Below, one piece after another: positions 27,024 to 35,324 of a stretch of DNA of 64,000 bases. Source of the stretch: Bacteroidales bacterium. Lineage in GTDB: Bacteria; Bacteroidota; Bacteroidia; Bacteroidales; F082. The notes under the pieces are model-generated. The model had not been told where the DNA came from. It made no database searches and saw only the letters and a program-made list of their open reading frames with translations. Each line of letters begins with the position of its first letter. Positions within the stretch are counted from its first letter, which is position 1. Location: contig JAKIVD010000001.1 in assembly GCA_021647205.1 (NCBI GenBank), forward strand, positions 269,225-333,224, given 5' to 3'. The translations under genes were made by a program, and so were the position numbers.

Positions 27024-28061
27024 CTAAATCAAATTCACATCACATATCACTTCGAGCAGTGCCGGGCCGTTGTGTGCTGCAATTTTTTGCATGGCACTTT
27101 CCAGTTCTCCCCTTTTTTCAATCCGGATGCCCAGTGCACCGCAATTGTTGGCGAAGTCGGCAAAATTGGGGTTGTGCATGTCTGTTTTCCAAACGTCGAG
27201 GGAAGCCGTTCGCTGTTCTTTTGAAATCTTTCCCAATTCCGAATTGTTGATCAGGATGTGCTTAATGGGCATATTGTATTTGACCAGGGTCGTGATTTCG
27301 GCCAGGTATTGCCCCAAACCCCCATCGCCCGAAAGCGACCAAACCGGGCGTGAATTTTTCACTGCCGCCCAGGCACCCATGGCCGCAGGCAAAGCAAAAC
27401 CAATGGAGCCAAGATAACCCGACATGAGTACGGATTGGTTTGTACATTCAAAATACCTGCCAAACGAATAGGTGTTGTTCCCGACATCCACTGCAATCAC
27501 CGCATTTTCAGGGGTAATCCGGTTCATGGCATCAAATACGGCAATGGAACTGATACCTTTCCCCTCATCATCTATTGAGCGGTTTTCCTTTTCATCGCGC
27601 CAGATTTTCCAACGGGCAGCCACTTCGGGTCGTTGGTCAACAGTGTCTGTTTTTCCGGAAAGTTCTTTTTGCAACAATTGACAAGTCACCCCGATTTCAC
27701 CCCAGAGTGCCACATCAATTTTATGGAATTTGCTCAGGGCCATCGGGTCGAAATCAACCTGGATAATTGGCTTTTTGGGAGTGATCCCGGTGTGGTTCGA
27801 GAAGGAAGCGCCCAAAACAATCAGCAAATCACTTTCGTTCATAAACCAGGAAGCAATGGGGGTTCCGCTTCTTCCCAGTACGCCGCAACCAAGCGGATGA
27901 TTATCGGAAATCAATCCTTTGCCCTTAAAAGTCGTAATCACCGGGCTGTTCATCATTTCCGCCATGCGGATGATTTCCGGCATGGAATACCTCGCGCCGT
28001 GCCCAACGATAATAACCGGCCGTTTGGCCTGGCGAATCATGTCCACAGCCTTGGCTAACAT
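27024..28061 (-). pseudogene. TPP-dependent enzyme, C-terminal two thirds of a broken Rieske-TPP fusion
   Basis: The 345 residues contain the central domain (RPVIIVGHGARY, PVITTFKGKGLI) and the C-terminal diphosphate domain (SGDGGLGQYL to ILINNSELGKI, the GDG...NN motif) of a pyruvate oxidase/acetolactate synthase-like enzyme. The N-terminal PYR domain, which carries the catalytic Glu, is absent. Reading upstream of the ATG in the same frame gives ITPFTISPPVE, which looks like genuine coding sequence, up to a stop that lies inside the neighbouring Rieske frame. I infer that both pieces were once a single fused gene whose middle was deleted out of frame. Confidence 0.65.
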
Positions 28062-28063
28062 TT

Positions 28064-28456
28064 CTACCGGTGGGGAAATGGTGAAAGGGGTAATTCTTCC
28101 ATCATCACATCAGAAATGGTTTCCCGGTGCGGTTCTTCTTCCAGAAGGCCAACGAAGATGGCACCATTTTCTTCCTTCACTTTATAAGCTTCAACACCGT
28201 CATCAAAACCCGGTGCTTTGCCGGTGCAGGGATGGTAATCCCAACCATGCCAGGGACAGCGCAAGATGCCGTTTTCGATACTGCCTTCCCCGAGTGGGCC
28301 GCCCTGGTGGGGGCAGCTGTTGTTGAGGGCACAAATCTTTCCTTCGAAATGAGAAAGTGCAATTTGTTTGTGTCCTGCACTTACCGTGGTTACCCGGTTT
28401 TCGGGCAGTTCATCTTTGCTGTTGAGCACTTTGTACCAGACTGTTTTTTTTGCCAT
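28064..28456 (-). pseudogene. Rieske [2Fe-2S] domain, N-terminal part of the broken Rieske-TPP fusion
   Basis: From ATG 28456 the protein begins MAKKTVWYKV and carries both Rieske cluster motifs: a CPHQGG motif (an N-terminal CxH box) and CPWHGW. Non-haem-oxygenase-type ferredoxins of this kind pass electrons or act as regulatory heads. After SDVMMEE the frame continues for only ten more residues (LPLSPFPHR) and stops three bases before the TPP fragment, whereas the other frame shows sensible TPP-enzyme sequence. This is the junction of the inferred deletion. The Rieske domain itself looks intact and might still fold. Confidence 0.65.
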
Positions 28457-29361
28457 GGGGATGTGTGTTTTTTGTTGAAACAATCCAGCAATGATTTAAT
28501 CCTGGACTGATAAAATGATTTTACTAATTCGCATTGTTCGTCTGCTGGTTCAGTTTTTAACAGCTCTGAATGTTTCAAAATAGCCCCGTTCCAGTCGGGC
28601 ATCATCCAGTTTCCTCCATCCAAAGCGGGAAGTTTATCGATTCCTTCGACCGGCTTTTCAGACCAAAAGCTCAGGTAATAATAGGGCTCGTCAATCATAC
28701 TGTCGGGGATGGCAAAACCGACACCAATGGTTTGGGCCATTTCGTCTTTTTCATTTTTTGAAATCACGTAAAAAGCGCCGGTATCAAAATGATGGGGCCA
28801 TATTCTGATGGGTTCTTCTGATTCAAATTCTCCGGCAATTTCGTTGAGCACTATTTTGGCATTGTTGCGGTAGTTTGCATTTTCAAGAAAATCATTTTTA
28901 TCTTCTATAGAAAAAACGGCCCCTTCATCCAGGGGATGAGCAGGGATTTCGTAGTGCAGTTCATTTTTGAAGTTGGTCACATTGATGCCCACATCAGCAA
29001 GGTTTTGCGTTAATTCCACAAAAACTTCTTTTTGTGTTTTTCCTTCAAGCCTTATTGTCTTTTTGGTGTTATTTGCTGCATCCAGAATGAGCAATTTCAG
29101 TTCTGTTAAATGTAATCCAACCCGCATACCATTGGGCAATTCGTTTCCCAGCAGTAAATTTTCACCGGGAATAAATTCCACATTCGTATTGCTGTCATCG
29201 TCTTTTTGAGGGATTAAATGCCGTCCTGCCAGGGCGAGGAATTGGGTAGCATGGTGCTGTTGTTTCAGGGCTTCGTTCAGCTTGTCGTTGAAAGCTTGCT
29301 TTTGGAGTTTCCAGTCATTATTTGAACTTTTCATTATTTTTGGTTTTATCAATTTGTTCAT
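28390..29361 (-). CDS. Conserved protein of unknown function (possible DUF5996-like)
   Basis: A 323-residue open frame, with alternative starts at 29361 (MNKLIKPKI) or 29334 (MKSSNNDWKL). No signal peptide or membrane segment is seen. A central RIWPHHFDTGAFY followed by GVGFAIPDS and YYYLSFW recalls the DUF5996 family, though this is from memory. The last ~25 residues overlap the Rieske gene in another frame and look like run-on translation, so the true end may have been lost. It may still be functional, but it sits in the middle of a decaying tract. Confidence 0.55.
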   Translation of the reverse strand: MNKLIKPKIMKSSNNDWKLQKQAFNDKLNEALKQQHHATQFLALAGRHLIPQKDDDSNTNVEFIPGENLLLGNELPNGMRVGLHLTELKLLILDAANNTKKTIRLEGKTQKEVFVELTQNLADVGINVTNFKNELHYEIPAHPLDEGAVFSIEDKNDFLENANYRNNAKIVLNEIAGEFESEEPIRIWPHHFDTGAFYVISKNEKDEMAQTIGVGFAIPDSMIDEPYYYLSFWSEKPVEGIDKLPALDGGNWMMPDWNGAILKHSELLKTEPADEQCELVKSFYQSRIKSLLDCFNKKHTSPWQKKQSGTKCSTAKMNCPKTG

Positions 29362-29406
29362 GTTTGACGCTTACAAAAGCAATTCCTGACAAACCAGATT
29401 GGTTCA

Positions 29407-29926
29407 CTATTCAGGGACCCCCGTTTCAAAAGGGTTTTCCGTGTCGTTGCTCCATTCGAACCAGCCGCCATCAAAAACAGAAACCCGTGGCCAGCCCATC
29501 AACCAGGCATACAGCATGATAAACGCACAGCGGATGGCACCAATATGGCCGGCTGCACTTCCCGGAAATTCGTCGTCATTGTCGGGCTGCATGTATTTTC
29601 CGTAAAGGACAACCGTGGTATCGCTTGTAATTCCGTGTTGCTCCAGGGCTTTTTTCAGTTCTTCTGGTGTGCGGCGGTTTCATGTTTCGGGTGCTTCCAG
29701 CGCCAAAGTATCGATGTCGATGGCGCCGGGAATATGTCCGCTCAAATAGGCTTCGCGGTTGCGGTAATGGACATGGCAGACTTTTGGCACCTTTGATGTG
29801 GCCACCGCGCAATTCACCTTCCAGTTTCCAGCCATTGTAGGCATCAATGGGACGAAGGTCGATAATTTGCACATTCTTGTTTTCAAGCAATGGGATGAGT
29901 TGCGAGCCGGATACCTGATGGATTTT
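29407..29926 (-). pseudogene. Rhodanese-type sulfurtransferase, degenerate
   Basis: Three stretches of good rhodanese sequence lie in order on the minus strand. IIDLRPIDAYNGW and GGHIKGAKSLP come first. Near 29805 the frame changes to CHVHYRNREAYLSGHIPGAI and IDIDTLALEAPET, ended by TGA at about 29683 where Trp (TGG) would be expected. The same frame continues NRRTPEELKKALEQHGITSD, VVLYGKYMQPDND and HIGAIRCAFIMLYA, then WPRVSVFDGGWFEW to a stop at 29407. The first join also seems to skip a section of the normal protein. With a frameshift, a nonsense codon and a deletion it cannot make an active enzyme. Confidence 0.7.
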
Positions 29927-30081
29927 TTACGACATATGGTATGTGTTTTGTTTGGCAAAACCAGACAGCGCTTCAGCCGCCGGAGTTGGAAATAAATGCC
30001 GAAGACAGAAAATTTGCCTCGCTGTTTGCAGGTTTGGTGAGCGAACTGTGGTTGGGCGACTATTTGTTGGCGGGAACAGAA

Positions 30082-30112
30082 GACCCGCCGGGTTGAAAAA
30101 ACCCGGCGGGTC
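30082..30112. terminator. Strong GC-rich hairpin, possible terminator
   Basis: GACCCGCCGGGTT (30082-30094) pairs perfectly with AACCCGGCGGGTC (30100-30112) around a five-base loop. It lies 18 bases beyond the end of the NDH-2 fragment on the minus strand. There is no clean T tract, so termination efficiency is uncertain. Confidence 0.55.
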
Positions 30113-30129
30113 AAATAGAGACGGTTTTT

Positions 30130-30462
30130 CTAATGTGCTGCCGGTACGGCCAAACCGGACGCTTTGTTCTCCACAGTGCAACCTGCCATATTTTCTTTCT
30201 CCACATTTCTGATTTTCGGTTTGATGAGCAGGCGAAGGGATTGATCGTAAGTAAAGTAATTGAAGGACCAGTTCAGGAAAATGGAGAGGCGGTTTTTTAC
30301 ACCAACAATCATAAAAAGGTGTACTAACGACCAAAGAACCCAGGCGAAAAACCCTTTCATCTTTCCGAAAGGCAAATCAGCAACAGCCAGGTTACGCCCG
30401 ATGGTGGCCATGGAACCTTTGTCTTTGTATTCAAATTCTTTGGCCGTTTTTTTTGCTTTCAA
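30130..30462 (-). pseudogene. Type II NADH dehydrogenase (NDH-2), C-terminal fragment
   Basis: The 110 residues match the tail of the single-subunit NADH:quinone oxidoreductase of Bacteroidota. The segment FEYKDKGSMATIGRNLAVAD is the conserved last part of the FAD domain, followed by amphipathic, membrane-associated helices (FFAWVLWSLVHLF, IFLNWSFNYFTYDQSLRLLI). The FAD- and NAD-binding Rossmann domains, some 300 residues, are missing. It is therefore a remnant of a respiratory gene. Confidence 0.7.
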
Positions 30463-31020
30463 CCTGCCGGGAAATTTTTTCAGAAGAATATTTGAAAAAT
30501 GAAGATGATTCTGGCAAAAAAATGCTGCCCGTCAGGTTTGTCCATTTTTCGTCTCAGGTCTCACAGTCTGAACCCTCACTTCTTCTCAATTTTATCGAGT
30601 ATAGTTTGCTTTAGTCCATCCACATCAATTTTTGATGTAAGCGTCCAAATCGTTTTCCGGCAATCTTTAGCCGCAGGACGTAATACAAGTAGCTGTTTCT
30701 ACCCTGCCACGAGGTCTGTATTTTGCGTTGCCTCGGGCAATGCTCAACAAAGCTCAGGAAAGCTTATCAGGGAATAAACCCGTTGTATCCAGGGGCGAAT
30801 CCGGAAGGTAAAATTTTAGAATCACATCAACGTCTTTTTTCCCCTTAGCCCAATCCGGCAAAGGCACATACCTCAATGTGCGTTCAGTTGCTTATTGGCA
30901 ATAATTATCATCAAACATGCCAACGCTTGACTGCTTATGCTTATTTCCCAAAAATAAAAATCAGGATATTTACACAGTTCTATCAATAATTACAATATTA
31001 TTGATAATTTTATCCGGCAT
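30463..31020. other. Non-genic stretch with possible further coding remnants
   Basis: No intact gene. On the minus strand, open stretches read like protein: about 30570-30660 (RKTIWTLTSKIDVDG ending in a stop near 30576) and about 30765-30890 (RYVPLPDWAKGKKDVDVILK, then FYLPDSPLDTTGLFPDKLS, ending near 30762). They lie in interrupted frames and I cannot name a family. They probably represent the worn-down end of the decay tract. Confidence 0.35.
30981..31006. promoter_or_regulatory. Inverted repeat, candidate activator site upstream of the cytochrome locus
   Basis: TATCAATAAT (30981-30990) and ATTATTGATA (30997-31006) form a perfect 10-bp inverted repeat with a six-base spacer, about 25-50 bases upstream of a sigma-54-like promoter at 31032. 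Dyad sites of this size are typical for NtrC-type activators, though they usually lie somewhat further upstream. Confidence 0.4.
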
Positions 31021-31030
31021 AAAACTTAGT

Positions 31031-31045
31031 TGGCAATGAATTTGA
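31031..31045 (+). promoter_or_regulatory. Sigma-54-like -24/-12 promoter, unit 1 of cytochrome locus
   Basis: TGGCAATGAATTTGA fits TGGCA-N7-TTGC, with GG at 31032-31033, a 10-base gap and GA in place of GC. The NHL gene start lies about 90 bases downstream. It is the weakest of the three main sigma-54 candidates at the -12 element. Confidence 0.4.
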
Positions 31046-31136
31046 GGGGACATATTTTATTATGGTACAAATGATAACTTTTTCTTCCGGTTTACTATGG
31101 AAAAGATTGGACGGTTTATCCCTGTTCGTCCCTAAA

Positions 31137-32159
31137 ATGCCCCATAAAAAGATGGTGGTTTTGTGCTTATCGTACTTGTTTTTTCTTTCTTCCATCTGGG
31201 CACAGAATCTGGTAAACGCAATAGATAGCAGTCAGGCTGAAATCAACCGGATCCGCTTTGTTGCTAAGTTTCCGCCGGAGAAAGGCGTTGTGCAAGAAGG
31301 CATCTTTGACCGGATTGGCGAGTTTCTTTTTGGAAAACAGCAGGAACCTGTACTTAGCAAGCCTATTTCGATTATTGCCAGTAATCCAGAATCGTATTGG
31401 GTTTTGGATCAGGGATTGGGGGTTTTGTTAAACATAAAAGATAACGTGGGTGAAATCCCCCGTTCGTTTAAAAAGAAATATTCTTCGCTGGTTGGTCTTT
31501 GCGTTTCCGCTGACAGCGTGTGTTTTTATACAGATTCCCGCTTAAACAAAATATTCGAGTTGAATGTTGGTAAAGATGAAATGACAGAATTTAAACCTTC
31601 GACAGAATTATTTCAGCCCACAGGACTTGCCTACTCACGTATCAATGATGAATTATGGGTGGTGGAAACTGCTGCCCACCGTATTTCTGTTTTTAACCGG
31701 GAGGGGAAACTGATCAGGCAGATTGGAAAGCGGGGGGAACTCCCGGGAGAGTTTAATTACCCAACATTTATCTGGATTGATAAAGCGGGAGTGGTTTACA
31801 TTGTTGACTCCATGAATTTTAGGATTCAGATACTGAACAGCGATGGTGGGGTTATTACTGTATTTGGTGAAATAGGTGACGCAACAGGTTATTTCTCCCG
31901 GCCAAAGGGAATTGCAACAGATTCTTTTGGCAATATTTACGTTGTTGACGCCTTGTTCCATGCGGTTCAAATCTTTGATAAAAACGGAAATCTTTTGTAT
32001 CATTTTGGGAAGCAGGGAAGGGAAGACGGACAGTTCTGGCTACCCACCGGAATTTTTATCGATGACAATGATTACATATATGTAGCAGACAGCTACAACT
32101 CACGCGTTCAGGTGTTTCAACTTATTAACGGACAAACAAATGATTCCATTAAAGATTAA
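31137..32159 (+). CDS. Exported NHL-repeat beta-propeller protein
   Basis: The ATG at 31137 gives a signal peptide (MVVLCLSYLFFLSSIWAQN) and a 340-residue protein. An open frame extends upstream to 31062 but adds residues ahead of the signal. The C-terminal half is a run of NHL repeats of ~45 residues (GDATGYFSRPKGIATDSFGN, IYVVDALFHAVQIFDKNGN, GREDGQFWLPTGIFIDDNDY), which form one propeller. NHL propellers bind proteins or scaffold complexes; here a periplasmic or surface scaffold for cytochromes is inferred. The last 20 bases overlap the start of the 12-haem cytochrome, so the pair is translationally coupled. Confidence 0.85.
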   Translation: MPHKKMVVLCLSYLFFLSSIWAQNLVNAIDSSQAEINRIRFVAKFPPEKGVVQEGIFDRIGEFLFGKQQEPVLSKPISIIASNPESYWVLDQGLGVLLNIKDNVGEIPRSFKKKYSSLVGLCVSADSVCFYTDSRLNKIFELNVGKDEMTEFKPSTELFQPTGLAYSRINDELWVVETAAHRISVFNREGKLIRQIGKRGELPGEFNYPTFIWIDKAGVVYIVDSMNFRIQILNSDGGVITVFGEIGDATGYFSRPKGIATDSFGNIYVVDALFHAVQIFDKNGNLLYHFGKQGREDGQFWLPTGIFIDDNDYIYVADSYNSRVQVFQLINGQTNDSIKD

Positions 32160-33831
32160 ATTAACGCTCTTGTTATTAGTGCCTGCGTGGTTGTTTTCGC
32201 AATCAATAGTCACTACGGTACACAATTTATCAGTAAGCGGTCCCGGAACGATTAAGGCAGTTAGCGAATCAGAGATATGCATCTTCTGCCATACCCCACA
32301 TAACAGTAGTCCGTCGGGGCCCTTGTGGAACAGGAGTGATCCGGGTTTAAACTTCACGTTTTATAACAGCACGACAACAGAGGCAACCATCGGTCAGCCT
32401 GACGGTGCTTCCCTGCTGTGCCTGTCCTGTCATGACGGGACCATTGCACTGGGAAGTGTTTTGAGCCGGCCTGCTATCATCGATTTTACTGCAGGGATAA
32501 CCATGATGCCTGTTGGCAATACAAACCTGACAACCGACATTTCCGATGATCATCCGGTTTCCTTTATTTACAATTCGGCTTTGGCCGCAGCAGATGGCGA
32601 ATTGGTCGATCCCGTCAATTTACAATGGCCGGTTGTACTGCAAAACGGTAAAATGCAATGCACGGCCTGTCACGACCCGCACACGAATATTTATACCGAT
32701 TTTCTGGTTGTAACTACCCAGTATTCTAACCTCTGTAACGAGTGTCACGTAAAGGACTATTGGTTATCTTCCAGTCATCGAAACTCAAATGCCGGCTGGA
32801 ATGGCTCAGGAAACGATCCCTGGTTTCATACACCTTTTTCCACGGTTTCGGAAAATGCCTGCGAGAACTGCCACAACCCGCACAATGCAGGGCGCAATCA
32901 GCGTTTGCTAAATTACCTGGCCGAAGAGAACAACTGCCTTGATTGTCATAATGGAAATGTGGCTTCCGAAGACATCAAAGTCCAGCTGAACAAACCTTAT
33001 AACCATAATGTTTACAACTACAACCTCACGCACGATGCCTCGGAAAGTGCCCTGGTATTGACCAAACATGTTGAATGTGAGGACTGCCACAACCCGCATG
33101 CAGCACGCAACCTGAGCGCAAGTGCACCTGACGTTCAGGGGTTTAATGTAGGAACGATAGGGATTAACCTCAGTGGCGGTGCCGTTGATCCGGTACAATA
33201 CGAATATGAAATTTGTTTCAGGTGCCATGCCGACAGCCCCGATAAACCGGCAAGTCCTACGACACGACAGATTGAGCAAAACAATGTCCGCTTCGAGTTT
33301 GACCTTAGCAGCCCTTCTTTCCACCCTGTTGCCGGCCCCGGGACGAATCCTGATGTACCCAGCCTGATAGCACCACTTACCGAAAGCAGCATGATTTATT
33401 GCACAGATTGTCATGCCAGTGATGGCACAGGTTCTCCGGCAGGGCCACATGGCTCTGTCTATCCGCAAATCCTAAAGTTCAATTATTCAACTGCCGATTA
33501 TACCGTTGAGTCATACCAGGCTTATGAGCTTTGCTATCAATGTCACGACCGCAGTGTTATCATCAACCCCAACGGAAATGAATTTCAGCAAGATGTACAT
33601 TATACACATATTGTAGAAGAAGATGCCCCCTGCAATGCCTGCCATGATCCACACGGCATCAGCAGTTCGCAGGGAAACTCAACCAACAATACCCACTTGA
33701 TAAACTTTGATATAAGTATTGTCAGGCCGATTCAACAAAATAAGTTAAGATTTGAAGACCAGGGTTCCTTTGCAGGGAGATGTTACCTCAGGTGCCATGG
33801 CAAAGGACACAATCCAAAAAGCTACAATTAA
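32140..33831 (+). CDS. Dodecahaem c-type cytochrome, 563 residues
   Basis: Exported multihaem cytochrome with a signal peptide (LLLLVPAWLFSQ). Eleven CxxCH motifs are counted (CIFCH, CLSCH, CTACH, CNECH, CENCH, CLDCH, CEDCH, CFRCH, CTDCH, CYQCH, CNACH), plus a final CxxxCH (CYLRCH) just before the end, so up to 12 haems. The first ~200 residues form a four-haem module also found in the two small cytochromes at 37.3 and 43.5 kb. Several motifs are of the CxxCHNPH/CxxCHDPH doubled-haem type, as in extracellular electron carriers. It begins inside the end of the NHL gene and is followed seven bases later by the haem-sensing kinase. Confidence 0.92.
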   Translation: MIPLKIKLTLLLLVPAWLFSQSIVTTVHNLSVSGPGTIKAVSESEICIFCHTPHNSSPSGPLWNRSDPGLNFTFYNSTTTEATIGQPDGASLLCLSCHDGTIALGSVLSRPAIIDFTAGITMMPVGNTNLTTDISDDHPVSFIYNSALAAADGELVDPVNLQWPVVLQNGKMQCTACHDPHTNIYTDFLVVTTQYSNLCNECHVKDYWLSSSHRNSNAGWNGSGNDPWFHTPFSTVSENACENCHNPHNAGRNQRLLNYLAEENNCLDCHNGNVASEDIKVQLNKPYNHNVYNYNLTHDASESALVLTKHVECEDCHNPHAARNLSASAPDVQGFNVGTIGINLSGGAVDPVQYEYEICFRCHADSPDKPASPTTRQIEQNNVRFEFDLSSPSFHPVAGPGTNPDVPSLIAPLTESSMIYCTDCHASDGTGSPAGPHGSVYPQILKFNYSTADYTVESYQAYELCYQCHDRSVIINPNGNEFQQDVHYTHIVEEDAPCNACHDPHGISSSQGNSTNNTHLINFDISIVRPIQQNKLRFEDQGSFAGRCYLRCHGKGHNPKSYN

Positions 33832-33837
33832 TAGAAA

Positions 33838-35301
33838 ATGCGGCTATTCTCCTTTCGAACAATCATCACGGCAACCATTTTTCTAATGGTAAGCACCATG
33901 TCTTTTTTTGCACTGTACATTTTTAACAGCTATATGGCCGGGGAAATGTACAAACATGCAGAGAAAGATATCCACACCGGGATAAGCTTGATGCAGGGCC
34001 AGATTATCCATACTGTTTCCCAGTTCGGGGGAAAAGCTTTGCACCCTTTGCTGGATAATTTTAAAAGAGACAGCCACTTTCAAAATATTTATGTTTTCAA
34101 TTCGAATGACAGTCTTGTTTACCAGTCGGATACGACTTCCGCACATTTCGGAGAGCCGGCTTTTATAAAAACCGCAGATTTAAACGAGGACGTTTCAATA
34201 GAGTCTTTTACCTCCCGCTCCGATCCTAACCTACGGGCCTATATCCGTTTTCAGAATGCACCAAGTTGTCAACAATGCCATAACTCTTCCAAAAAATATT
34301 TAGGCATGTTGGTCTTTGACATTCCTCTCGGGGATACAACTGAAAACATCTCAACGATGAGAAACTTCAGTATCTTATATTCGGTATTGATTGTTTTCAT
34401 TATTCTGGTTTCAGCATTTTTGGTACATTACCGCTTTGTCAAAAAATCCCTGTACAAATTTCATCGTTCCATTGATATAATTAACCAGGGCAACCTTGAC
34501 GAGCGCTTGTCCATACCCGATTCCAAGGAACTTGGAAAACTTGGGAAAAGCTTTAATGATATGGTGGACACCTTCCAGAAAACACAAAAGGAACTCCAAA
34601 TATATAACCAAAAGGAATTGGAGAACAAATATAAAATGGCCACCATTGGCGAAATGACAGCTCGTCTGGCGCATGAAATCAGAAACCCCATCACAGGTAT
34701 TGCCAATGCTGCTGAAATTTTAGTAGAACATGTTCCCGAAGATGAGAACAAGCCCGTACTTGAAGAAATCCGCCGGCAGGCAGAACGCGTGAACAATGCC
34801 ATTTCCAACATGTTACGGTTTTCCAAATCAACCAACATTACTTTGGAAAAGAATGACATCAACGAAATTATCAGAAACCTTGTCTTTTTTGTTAAAAACC
34901 AAACGCACCATAAAAAAGTTGAATTCAAAAAAGAGCTACAGGAGAATATCCCGCTTTTCAGGTTCGATCAAGAGAAAATTGAAAATGTTTTACTTAACCT
35001 CGTATTAAATGCGATACAGTCAATCAGTGAAGCGGGAACTGTTACTTTTAAAACGGCTTTCGACACGGGAAAGAAACAAGTCATTATAACCGTTGAGGAT
35101 ACAGGGGCAGGAATACCAGGACCTATCCTGAAAGATATTTTTAATCCCTTTTTTACCACCCGGACCGAAGGGACTGGTTTGGGGCTTGCCATTGCAAGGG
35201 AAAACGTGGAAAAGCACAAGGGTAAGATTTGGGCCGAAAGCGAAGAGTCGAAAGGTACCAAATTCTTCATAACTTTACCTATTGATAATAAAAGTACCTG
35301 A
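33838..35301 (+). CDS. Sensor histidine kinase with a periplasmic c-type haem site
   Basis: A 487-residue membrane kinase. The order is: N-terminal helix (~8-30), periplasmic sensor domain (~31-180), second helix (ILYSVLIVFIILVSAFLVHY), HAMP linker, coiled coil, HisKA dimerisation domain with phospho-acceptor His279 (ARLAHEIRNP), and HATPase with an N-box (NVLLNLVLNAIQS) and G-boxes (VEDTGAGIP, GTGLGLA). The sensor domain carries one CxxCH (CQQCH, residues 144-148) in a setting like DUF3365/Tll0287-type haem sensors, so haem c would be attached on the periplasmic side and could report redox state. It lies in an operon with the 12-haem cytochrome and the response regulator. Haem sensing is inferred. 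Confidence 0.92.
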   Translation: MRLFSFRTIITATIFLMVSTMSFFALYIFNSYMAGEMYKHAEKDIHTGISLMQGQIIHTVSQFGGKALHPLLDNFKRDSHFQNIYVFNSNDSLVYQSDTTSAHFGEPAFIKTADLNEDVSIESFTSRSDPNLRAYIRFQNAPSCQQCHNSSKKYLGMLVFDIPLGDTTENISTMRNFSILYSVLIVFIILVSAFLVHYRFVKKSLYKFHRSIDIINQGNLDERLSIPDSKELGKLGKSFNDMVDTFQKTQKELQIYNQKELENKYKMATIGEMTARLAHEIRNPITGIANAAEILVEHVPEDENKPVLEEIRRQAERVNNAISNMLRFSKSTNITLEKNDINEIIRNLVFFVKNQTHHKKVEFKKELQENIPLFRFDQEKIENVLLNLVLNAIQSISEAGTVTFKTAFDTGKKQVIITVEDTGAGIPGPILKDIFNPFFTTRTEGTGLGLAIARENVEKHKGKIWAESEESKGTKFFITLPIDNKST

Positions 35302-35324
35302 AAACAGGCATACCTGACAATTGT

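Noticed and set aside
27011..27026. 16-base word TGAATTATTCAGGCTA here and, inverted, at 63871-63886
   Set aside because: In a 64-kb window one such chance match is about what is expected, and the flanks are unrelated.
30499..30777. 92-codon plus-strand open frame
   Set aside because: No signal or domain, and the opposite strand looks more like decayed coding sequence.
31062..31136. Upstream extension of the first NHL protein
   Set aside because: It places 25 extra residues before a clear signal peptide and is close to the sigma-54-like promoter, so the start at 31137 is preferred.
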